Assembly (NCBI RefSeq): GCF_004341395.1
Contig: NZ_SLXT01000007.1
Coordinates: 81,158 to 145,157, forward strand
Source of the DNA: Heliophilum fasciatum
GTDB taxonomy: Bacteria > Bacillota > Desulfitobacteriia > Heliobacteriales > Heliobacteriaceae
DNA: 64,000 bases
Direction of reading: 5' to 3'
Shown here: piece after piece, positions 55,648-62,401 of the stretch
Numbering within the stretch: the stretch's first letter is position 1
Layout of the letters: every line of letters begins with the position of its first letter
Notes under the pieces: model-generated
Seen by the model: only the letters and a program-made list of their open reading frames with translations
Databases searched by the model: none
Told to the model about the DNA's origin: nothing
Translations under genes and position numbers: made by a program

Positions 55648-55683
55648 AAAAAAAGCCAGGTTGTGCTTTCGAACAACCTGGCT
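55648..55683 (-). terminator. Terminator of the D4K4 operon
   Basis: Minus strand AGCCAGGTTGT-(loop)-ACAACCTGGCT followed by T7, 40 bp after the K4 stop. Confidence 0.85.
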
Positions 55684-55722
55684 CCATAGGTCGTATTTCG
55701 TATTGGTTTTGACGGTATGTAC

Positions 55723-57069
55723 TTACCGTCCCGCGATGATCTGACCGATCAAATCTTCAATCAAGCGCAATCCTCCCCGGTAGCCGGTATATCCCCGATC
55801 CAGAATCGCCCGGTTGGCCACAGGATAGCTGACGCTTAAATGTCCCGCGCCGAGCGTGGCGGCCAGTTCTCTTTCCAGCGAACTGCCGACGACAAAGGCC
55901 GGATTAAAGGCATTTTTGTATTTTTGCTGGGGGTCGGAAGGCCAGCGCCGGCGGAAATGCTCAATGATCTGACTGCCGTCACTTTCAAATACCAGCTGCG
56001 GCGTAAGGCCTGTTGGGCTTGCTGCTACGCGCGCTTGCAAAAGCGTTTGCTTGTCATCATCATGAGGATCGGTGATGACGACGAGTTCCGGCAACCACCC
56101 TAAATCATCAGCGAGGAAGCGGGTCAGCGCCGGCGCATAATTTCCATCGCCCACGACAATGGCATAGCGCTGGAGATCAAAGTCATTATAGCAATCGGTG
56201 AGTGGCCCCAGGGTATGGTAAAAGGAACGACGTTCCGATGCAATGACCGATTCAACAACAGCCGATTCCAGCGCAAGTGCTTCACCGACTTTGGTCAAAA
56301 ACGGTTCCGTCGCGGAAGGCCCGATCGGTAAGGGCAATGAAAGAAAAGGCACGCCATGAATTTCTTGAAATGCCTTGGCCGCTTCCAGCCCATAGGTTTC
56401 GGAGACAACGATGTTTAATTCCGCTGATGCCGCATGGCGGATGCTTTCCACCGTGTCTTCCGCCGTGAAGAAGCTGTTCACGGTGAGACCAAGCTTTTCC
56501 AGCAAGCGGCGCAGTTCGGACAGGTTACCGCGCCAGAACACGTCCTGATAAGGAGGAATCCCCCAAAGGTTGACGTTCCGCTTTACAGTTGGTATCCCCC
56601 GTTGCAGCACATCACGGAAAAGGGATTGCAGCACCAGATCATAGCCGACATAGGCATTGCCTTTAAATCCGGCCGTTTCGGCAAAGGTGATGGGGATGCC
56701 TTGTTCACGGTACTCAGCGATGACCGGAGCCACATCATCGCCGATGACTTCGGTGACACAACTGGTCAATACCACAAACAATTCGCCGTCCATGATCTTC
56801 AGGGTGTGGCCAATTTGTTCATGGAGCCGCTCGACACCGCCAAAGACAACTTCCCGTTCCTGTATGTTGGAACTAGGCACGGTCAAACTGCCGCAGTAGC
56901 CGCCTACCTGAAGGCCGGCCGCTCCATTTTGGGTCCAGGCAAAGTTACCGGCGCACCCTTGCGCGGCATGAAGGATCGGAATGCCGCCAGGCAGTGCAGT
57001 CACGGTGGCGACGGCTCCGCCGGAAGCGCAAGTATAACGAGGCCGTTCAACAAATACGTGATTAGCCAT
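55723..57069 (-). CDS. Nitrogenase-like beta subunit K4
   Basis: 448 residues. Cys14 (YTCASGG), Cys39 (AQGCAGN) and Cys104 (TSCVTEVIGDD) as P-cluster-type ligands; C-terminal LDRGYTGYRGGLRL. Its ATG lies inside the end of D4 (8-bp overlap), so it is translationally coupled. Closest to K2. Confidence 0.8.
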   Translation of the reverse strand: MANHVFVERPRYTCASGGAVATVTALPGGIPILHAAQGCAGNFAWTQNGAAGLQVGGYCGSLTVPSSNIQEREVVFGGVERLHEQIGHTLKIMDGELFVVLTSCVTEVIGDDVAPVIAEYREQGIPITFAETAGFKGNAYVGYDLVLQSLFRDVLQRGIPTVKRNVNLWGIPPYQDVFWRGNLSELRRLLEKLGLTVNSFFTAEDTVESIRHAASAELNIVVSETYGLEAAKAFQEIHGVPFLSLPLPIGPSATEPFLTKVGEALALESAVVESVIASERRSFYHTLGPLTDCYNDFDLQRYAIVVGDGNYAPALTRFLADDLGWLPELVVITDPHDDDKQTLLQARVAASPTGLTPQLVFESDGSQIIEHFRRRWPSDPQQKYKNAFNPAFVVGSSLERELAATLGAGHLSVSYPVANRAILDRGYTGYRGGLRLIEDLIGQIIAGR

Positions 57070-58636
57070 GAAGTGAGCCTCCCCGTGTCTTAATATATTG
57101 GAAGGGATTCGATTGATACCACTCGGTTTGGTAGGGAAGCCGCAGATGTTTGGCTAAATTAGCGTTGTAGGCAGGATTGCGCAACTGGCGATACAAACGC
57201 CGGGCTAATTCATAAGCGCCTTTATAGCCCACATAGCTTAAGCCGGTGTTATAGATCACATGGGTAGCAATCCCCAGCTTGGCGGCCGTCATGTTGCCGT
57301 TGGTATGACCGAGGAACAAATCGGGCTTGAGCTTTTGCAACAAGTTGGCCTCTTCAAAGGGCTGAACGTTGGCAATGTTCACGACATAATCGTCTTTGCT
57401 TTGACGGGCCAACTTTTTATATTCCTCTTCAGCAAACTCATCGTGGTGAAAAGAGCGGATTCCGCTTACTGTAAAGCCTAGTTCCGTCAGCAGTTGGGCC
57501 GTGACTAAGGCGCGAAACTCACCGGCGCTGACAAAGACGGTTTTGCCAGCAAAGAGCGGTTTGAATTCCGCCAGCGCTGCTTGCAGTTCCTGCTCTTCCC
57601 GGGCAATCAGTTGTTCCGCTTGATCGCTAACGCCAAAAAAGGCGGCAATATCACGAATCCATTGGTTCGTGTTTTCAATGCCGATGGGCATGTGTTTAAG
57701 CTGGTAGGGCACACCGTATTTTTCGTGAAGATGTTTGAGAATGTAATCATCATGAGTGGGGCAGGTACTGATGGAAAGAGCGGCCTTGGTCATGCGAAAC
57801 ATCCCGTCGGGAGAAGCAAAAACCGGGAAGAAATTCACATCCAAACCGATGGCCTTGAGCAGGCGCTCTAATTCCAATTCGTCTACGCGCCCCATCGAAG
57901 AAATATTCATCAAATTGACCGTGCGGTTGGGTTGATCATTTTCAGGGGAGGCTGTTTGCACGGTTGCTTGTGGAGCGCCGGTGGGGGCTTCCAGGGCAGC
58001 ATCCTGGGCATCACCCTGGGCAGCCTCCGGAGCCGCATCGTCAGGCTCGTCCAGCAATGTCCGGCCGATACCGTGGTATACGGCATCATAGGCGGTTGCC
58101 CAGATCTTGGTTTTGAAGCCTTGGCAATGTATCGGTACAATCCGCGCAGACACATCTGGTTGTACTTCCGCGATTACCCCGTCGATATCGTCGCCGATGA
58201 TGCCGGGGACACAGGTGGATACGACAAAGATTGTTTTGGGCCGGTAGCGCTGGTCGGCTTCGCGAATGGCTGGGGCCAATTTCAATTCGCCGCCGCTGAT
58301 CACGTCGGTTTCGTTGAGCCCGGTGGAGAGCCAAAGGGCGTCTTTGCCTGTACCGGTTCGCTGGAAACTACCGGAACGGGTATTGGCGTTTTGCGAATGA
58401 GAAGAGGAACCGCAGCCATTGGCGCCGTGGATCAGGACCACGCTGTCGGGGATGGAGTTGAGGATCGCCAGCGCCGGCAGTAATAAACAAATGGACCCCT
58501 GGTTAAAAGCTCGTTCGCCGTCATCATGCAGGCAACTTTTCTTTTTTGCCAAGTTATGAACGGTATCGTTCATGGCGATGCAAGCACCGAGACGTTCTTC
58601 ACGGCGCGGGGGTTCTTTTTGATCGAAAAAGGACAA
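57062..58636 (-). CDS. Nitrogenase-like alpha subunit D4
   Basis: 524 residues from TTG 58636: GAGGTGATC, an exact anti-SD match, lies 8 nt upstream and swallows the alternative GTG at 58645. Cys50 (GSICLL), Cys75 (GANGCGSS) and Cys142 (STCVPGIIGDD) as P-cluster-type ligands; Cys292 (SISTCPTHDD) as cofactor-type ligand. Residues about 198-238 are an Ala/Gln/Pro-rich insert of about 40 residues, longer than the one in D2 at the same place. Paired with K4, sister of K2D2, but with no methyltransferase; a 43-residue protein precedes it. Substrate unknown. Confidence 0.8.
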   Translation of the reverse strand: MSFFDQKEPPRREERLGACIAMNDTVHNLAKKKSCLHDDGERAFNQGSICLLLPALAILNSIPDSVVLIHGANGCGSSSHSQNANTRSGSFQRTGTGKDALWLSTGLNETDVISGGELKLAPAIREADQRYRPKTIFVVSTCVPGIIGDDIDGVIAEVQPDVSARIVPIHCQGFKTKIWATAYDAVYHGIGRTLLDEPDDAAPEAAQGDAQDAALEAPTGAPQATVQTASPENDQPNRTVNLMNISSMGRVDELELERLLKAIGLDVNFFPVFASPDGMFRMTKAALSISTCPTHDDYILKHLHEKYGVPYQLKHMPIGIENTNQWIRDIAAFFGVSDQAEQLIAREEQELQAALAEFKPLFAGKTVFVSAGEFRALVTAQLLTELGFTVSGIRSFHHDEFAEEEYKKLARQSKDDYVVNIANVQPFEEANLLQKLKPDLFLGHTNGNMTAAKLGIATHVIYNTGLSYVGYKGAYELARRLYRQLRNPAYNANLAKHLRLPYQTEWYQSNPFQYIKTRGGSLHG

Positions 58637-58655
58637 CCTGATCACCTCGCTTTAT

Positions 58656-58787
58656 TTATGCTGTTATTGAGACTTTTGCACAAGTGGAGTTGTGCCAATG
58701 CCATCCTGTAACGATGCTGCCCTTGGCATAAGCAACGTTTGCCGGTACGGATCGGGTGTACTGTTTGGATATGGTTTTGCCCATCAT
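58656..58787 (-). CDS. 43-residue protein ahead of D4
   Basis: Between leader L9 and D4. Perfect ribosome site (GGAGGTGAT, 7 bp before ATG 58787). The protein is MMGKTISKQYTRSVPANVAY followed by AKGSIVTGWHWHNSTC and a short tail. GWHWHNSTC has two His and a Cys that could bind metal or a cluster. No known family recognised. Its stop is 19 bp before the D4 start, so it belongs to the D4K4 operon. Confidence 0.6.
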   Translation of the reverse strand: MMGKTISKQYTRSVPANVAYAKGSIVTGWHWHNSTCAKVSITA

Positions 58788-58803
58788 TGAAATCATCACC
58801 TCC

Positions 58804-58925
58804 GAAAAAAAAGAAGCGCTGCCTACACGTCGGGTGTAAGACAGCGCCTCTGGTTGACCAGTCAGCAACTTATTTTTGGTTCCTTATTCATTAGTAATTA
58901 AATCGGAAAAATGGAGTTTTGTCAA
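58804..58925 (-). promoter_or_regulatory. Promoter plus attenuator leader L9 (before D4K4)
   Basis: Minus strand: TTGACA (58920-58925)-17 bp-TTTAAT (58897-58902). Hairpin at 58846-58866: GCU-GA-CUGG-UCAA-CCAG-A-GGC, then terminator GAGGCGCTG / CAGCGCTTC with T8. CUGG/CCAG is a flipped version of the CCAG/CUGG stem in other copies, which is strong support for pairing. It is divergent from L10. Confidence 0.8.
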
Positions 58926-59014
58926 TCCTTTTTTGCTCGGAAGAGTCGAACGTAGTTGGCTGATCGATCCCAAACCCGAAAATGCTCTTTGTGAATAGTC
59001 ATGAGAAAAAGATA

Positions 59015-59137
59015 TTGACAAGAAAAAGGAAATACGGTAGCATCTGTGTCAACCCAATCACAAAGTGACGGGCTAACCGGACAGACCGGAGGCCGAGGTT
59101 ATGGCGTTTTCATGACGCCTAACCTCGGCTTTTTGTT
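59015..59137 (+). promoter_or_regulatory. Promoter plus attenuator leader L10
   Basis: TTGACA (59015)-17 bp-TAGCAT (59038). Hairpin at 59072-59093: GCU-AA-CCGG-ACAGA-CCGG-A-GGC, then terminator GCCGAGGTTA(T)GGCGT / ACGCC(T)AACCTCGGC with T5. Confidence 0.78.
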
Positions 59138-59229
59138 TTATCCGAATGAAGATGCCAGGAACGTCACTGGGTTATTTCACAGGATGTAGATATTGGCGGA
59201 AAAATGAAATGATGAAACGAGGTGAGGAA

Positions 59230-59496
59230 ATGTCGCTACGCCTGTATACGTGGGCCAGTGTGATCATTGTTCTCTTGGGTATCACCGTCTTGTCCCAGGG
59301 GTGGAACCGGTATCCCTTTAATACAAGTGCTCCAGGGCATGCAGCTTCAAGTGCTACTTCAAGTACGGTACCCTTAAGCGGAACCAGTCAGAAAACGCAT
59401 GAGATGAAAGAACCGCAAGGACAACCAGGTACTCATGAATCTATGAATGGCGCAACGGATGCCACATCCGTGCGCGGGGAGAGCAAAGCCCATTGA
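59230..59496 (+). CDS. Small membrane-anchored protein with His/Met-containing tail
   Basis: 88 residues from ATG 59230 (GAGGTGAGG upstream). One N-terminal membrane helix (WASVIIVLLGITVL), then a Ser/Thr/Gly-rich outside tail with KTHEMKE and GTHESMNG. No recognised domain. First gene of the L10 unit, followed by a DUF4418-type membrane protein. The tail resembles in composition the tail of the permease at 53592. Confidence 0.6.
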   Translation: MSLRLYTWASVIIVLLGITVLSQGWNRYPFNTSAPGHAASSATSSTVPLSGTSQKTHEMKEPQGQPGTHESMNGATDATSVRGESKAH

Positions 59497-59556
59497 GCGT
59501 TCTGATGCCGTTCGCTTGCGTCGTCGGCACGAACCGTAAGAATCGGAGGGAGCACG

Positions 59557-60000
59557 TTGAAATCTCGTTGGAATTATTTTGGTTATGCAGCGATTTTTTT
59601 TAGTTTAGCCCTGTTGGTTACACCGAAAATAGTGCCGATCTGCAGGGAGCTTGTCATTACTCAGTCCGGAAGTGCGATTCCTATGCGTTGCCATTATGCA
59701 TACCAAGCAGCGTTCCTGATCTCCTTGTTTGCACTGCTGATTGCAGGTTCATTACTGGTCGTCAAGGAGCAGGTAGGACAGCGGATTCTGGGTTTGCTTT
59801 TAGCGATTAGCGGTTTGGTAATTTTCCTGATCCCGCAAAGTTGGCTGATTGGTATCTGCGGTAAATCCACAATGGACTGCCATCATACGGTTGGATGGAT
59901 GTACCTATGGGCAGGGTTGCTGGGTGTAACCGGGCTGATATCCACCTGGTTGGCAGGAAAAACCGTAGAACCGGTGGTGATAGACGATCCGGGAGTGTAG
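59557..60000 (+). CDS. DUF4418-like four-helix membrane protein
   Basis: 147 residues from TTG 59557 (TCGGAGGGAG upstream). Four membrane helices; cysteines at helix ends (VPICREL, PMRCHYAY, GICGKSTMDCHHTVGW) are the pattern of DUF4418 proteins, which are usually found with FtsX-type ABC exporters. Here two such exporters are in the same island. The extracellular Cys/His set again points to metal or thiol chemistry at the outer membrane face. Function unknown. Confidence 0.65.
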   Translation: MKSRWNYFGYAAIFFSLALLVTPKIVPICRELVITQSGSAIPMRCHYAYQAAFLISLFALLIAGSLLVVKEQVGQRILGLLLAISGLVIFLIPQSWLIGICGKSTMDCHHTVGWMYLWAGLLGVTGLISTWLAGKTVEPVVIDDPGV

Positions 60001-60062
60001 CTTACGGGCAATTGATAGGGCAACGGCAGTGATATTGACCAGGCGAAGCTATCATTAACGAA

Positions 60063-60099
60063 CAAAGGGAGTATCACGTTGTCGGTGGTACTCCCTTTG
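60063..60099. repeat. Long hairpin repeat, copy 2
   Basis: CAAAGGGAGTATCAC-(GTTGTCG)-GTGGTACTCCCTTTG, with the same loop and nearly the same stem as 5332-5372. No T-run. Confidence 0.7.
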
Positions 60100-60120
60100 T
60101 CGACTCAGCCCCGGTCCCTT

Positions 60121-60198
60121 GATGTTGATCTTCACCGTGCTTCGCCGGGTGGTGTAACTGTGCACTTTGTTGTATACCCATTGTACTGACTTTGTCAA
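60121..60198 (-). pseudogene. Scar: rrf2-type promoter joined to an internal cooS fragment
   Basis: Minus strand: TTGACA (60193-60198), TATACA and ACAAAGTGCAC match the rrf2-cooS promoter at 18475-18526. Directly after comes a stretch that reads YTTRRSTVKINI, the same as internal residues of CooS (YTSRRSTVKIHI). The rest of both genes is absent. A relic of a second rrf2-cooS locus or of a recombination event. No other coding sequence in 60001-60463. Confidence 0.6.
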
Positions 60199-60218
60199 GG
60201 CAAAATAGTCTTTGCGTA

Positions 60219-60366
60219 TTGACAGATGGAAAGGCAAGAAGTAATATGACATTAACCGATAAGATTACTTTGATATGGATATCGGCATCTACGGGAAGTG
60301 CTGACTGGATAACCGGAGGCCGAAGAGTATCCTGCTGAGCGGGGGATTTTTCAGGGCCTCTTTTCT
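60219..60366 (+). promoter_or_regulatory. Promoter plus attenuator leader L11
   Basis: TTGACA (60219)-17 bp-TAATAT (60242). Hairpin at 60300-60320: GCU-GA-CUGG-AUAA-CCGG-A-GGC, then terminator GAGGCC / GGCCTC with inner pairing and T4. Confidence 0.75.
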
Positions 60367-60463
60367 TTTGGGGAACTGCCACGCTGTCAACCACAGGAAC
60401 TCGATAAGTGAAAGAAAAAGAACTGCGCAAGAATGCTAACGATAAGTAAAGGGGCGGAGCAAA

Positions 60464-61282
60464 TTGGAGCGTTTTCAAAGTTTTCAAGTCCATGGTCAAA
60501 CATTACGGGGCATAGTGCATTGGCCGGAAGAGGGAAGTGCCCAATCGCGAAATAGCCAACTTCCCGCGATTGTCATGTGCCATGGCTTTTGTGGCACCAA
60601 AGTAGGGTTACACCGTATCTTTGTCAAGGCAGCCCGTTTCTTTGCCCAAGCAGGATATGCAGTGCTGCGGTTTGACTTCAGTGGATGTGGTGACAGTGAC
60701 GGCGAGTATGAACGAACAACGCTTACCAAGCAGGTCCATGAAGCTTGTGCGGCGGTAAAGACGATAGCATCCACCCCGGGGATCGACCCTTATCGAATTA
60801 CACTGCTCGGCCTCAGTTTAGGGGGGGCTGTGACAGCGCTGGCTGCACCCCGGTTGCCACAATTAGAGCGTACGATACTTTGGGCTCCGGTGGCGCGACC
60901 CTGGCAGGATATCACGGGAATACTTGGTGAAGAGTTGACAGCAGAAATTCTAAAGCAGGGTATCGGCGACTTTGAGGGGTATGCGATTAGTAAGCCCTTT
61001 ATCGAATCACTTCGCGAATACGAGCCGTTAAAAGCAAGCAAAAAGTTTCCGAAGCCCTCGTTGATTCTGCACGGCACTAATGATAATGAGATTTCTTGCG
61101 CGAATACGTTGTTGTATCGAGAAAACCGTAATGCCGCCGGCCTTCAGCATCTGACGGAAATCGATTTTATCCAGGATGCCGATCATACCTTTACGAGTCT
61201 TGCCTGGGAGAATGCGGTCTTTACGAGAACACTTCAATGGTTATCAGGCAACCGGCGGGAAGAGTTAGCCCTGTTTGGTTAA
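60464..61282 (+). CDS. Alpha/beta-hydrolase (esterase-like)
   Basis: 272 residues from TTG 60464 (GGGCGGAG upstream). Oxyanion HGFCGTK, nucleophile elbow GLSLGG, acid in HGTNDNE and His in QDADHTF give a full Ser-Asp-His triad. Cytoplasmic, no signal peptide. Under island leader L11, so it may cleave ester- or thioester-linked sulfur compounds, but the sequence itself does not fix the substrate. Confidence 0.8.
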   Translation: MERFQSFQVHGQTLRGIVHWPEEGSAQSRNSQLPAIVMCHGFCGTKVGLHRIFVKAARFFAQAGYAVLRFDFSGCGDSDGEYERTTLTKQVHEACAAVKTIASTPGIDPYRITLLGLSLGGAVTALAAPRLPQLERTILWAPVARPWQDITGILGEELTAEILKQGIGDFEGYAISKPFIESLREYEPLKASKKFPKPSLILHGTNDNEISCANTLLYRENRNAAGLQHLTEIDFIQDADHTFTSLAWENAVFTRTLQWLSGNRREELALFG

Positions 61283-61299
61283 GATGGATACTTGGAATT

Positions 61300-61481
61300 G
61301 ACACTGTATCACTGGAGGATGGGCTGCGTTATGTGGTGACAAAGCTGATTGAGAGTGGTGCGCAAGTTGGGTAAGGGCAATAAACAAGCCATTGACGATA
61401 TGCTATAATGAACGGCGAAGCAGAATAGTTATAACCGAAGACCAAAGACCCAAGAACCGAAGTCAGAGAGGATGAGTTTTT
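61300..61481 (+). repeat. Duplicated 3' end of nifB plus spacer
   Basis: GATGGGCTGCGTTATGTGGT onward repeats the last codons of nifB (38795-38851) and the following spacer, including the AAGAACCGAAGTCAGAGAGG block before the flavoprotein gene. It was copied from the NifH operon. Confidence 0.75.
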
Positions 61482-61673
61482 GTGCCGAAAGTGCTTCTCC
61501 TTAGCGGTAGCCCCAAACCGGAAGGCAACACGGTCCAACTCCTTAAAGAATGTGCCCAGGTCATAGAAGCCCATGGAGTAGACGCGGAGATCATCACCTT
61601 GGTGGGAAAGAAAATTGATAGTTGCGCTTTGGCGAAAACGTTGCCAAGCTTATTTTGCGCATTCAGTAATTAA
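61482..61673 (+). pseudogene. Truncated copy of the iron-sulfur flavoprotein gene
   Basis: The first 45 codons match the gene at 38968 (LLSGSPKPEGNTVQ, then EECA/KECA). After GKKIDSC the middle is deleted and the last 17 codons come from the 3' end in the wrong frame (TTTTGGCGAAAACGTTGCCA matches 39492-39511). The [4Fe-4S] motif is lost, so the gene is dead. Confidence 0.8.
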
Positions 61674-61757
61674 ATCATCTGCACAGGCTGCTGACAATGT
61701 CAGTGGTCTTTTTTGTTGATACCTTGGGCAAAGGAAAAGGGAAGCCATCATTATGAC

Positions 61758-62132
61758 TTACCCTCGCAAGGAAGGATTCACGACGAGTTGTTGCCCCGGA
61801 TAGATCAGTTGGGGTCTTGTCAAATAATTGATGGCTATGAGCGTATCAACCCTGGTTCCAAAGCGTTTGGCAATGGAATAAAGCGTGTCGCCCATTTGAA
61901 CAATGTAGATGATCGACTCCGGTGGCGACAACGGAACGATCACGCTTTGCCCTACGTAGATCAGATTCGGATTGGAAATACGGTTGAAGAGCAGGATATT
62001 GTTGATGGTCGTATTGAATTTTCTGGCGATGGACAGTAACGAATCGCCTGGTTCGACCACATAGGTTAATGTTCCAAAAGGCGTTGGCAGTTGGGCAAAT
62101 TGATATTCCATTTCATAATAGGGAAAATCCAT
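61758..62132 (-). CDS. Small protein with two LysM domains
   Basis: 124 residues. Two LysM units: YVVEPGDSLLSIARKFNTTI and YIVQMGDTLYSIAKRFGTRV, each ending in a VGQ/PGQ strand. LysM binds N-acetylglucosamine chains of peptidoglycan. No signal peptide, which fits spore-coat or mother-cell LysM proteins of the SafA type, but sporulation cannot be shown here. Start after AAAGGAGGA. Confidence 0.8.
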   Translation of the reverse strand: MDFPYYEMEYQFAQLPTPFGTLTYVVEPGDSLLSIARKFNTTINNILLFNRISNPNLIYVGQSVIVPLSPPESIIYIVQMGDTLYSIAKRFGTRVDTLIAINYLTRPQLIYPGQQLVVNPSLRG

Positions 62133-62401
62133 CGGAACTCCTCCTTTGGTTGGCTATGAACCTTCAAGCAAGTATAGTATATTCTAACCCATGTTCCGGT
62201 GCGACCAGGCAAGGTCATGAAGTTTAGCAGGTAGAAATCTTGACTGAAAAGGTGGTATTTGGTGGCATCAGCAAAGCTATATTTTCGAAAATAAATCAAT
62301 ATGGCAGGGTTTTTTCCATATATGGAGAATAAGCCTACATGCTATTTGGGGACGAGCCCTTGTAAGAATTCCATGCCTGACTGACGAAAGGTGGAGTACT
62401 C

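Noticed and set aside
25386..60366. Leaders as ANTAR (NasR/EutV-type) targets, since ANTAR proteins control nif genes in some bacteria
   Set aside because: ANTAR sites need two hairpins with hexaloops holding A1 and G4. Here there is a single hairpin with a 4-5 nt loop, and leader L8 has coding sequence directly upstream.
25386..60366. Leaders as SAM (S-box), T-box or molybdenum-cofactor riboswitches
   Set aside because: None of the conserved cores of these much longer RNAs is present; the common part is only about 21-22 nt.
61305..61330. CACTGGAGGATGGGC looked like another copy of the island leader
   Set aside because: It is part of the duplicated nifB 3' end (compare 38784-38805), has no GCU-GA part and no terminator.
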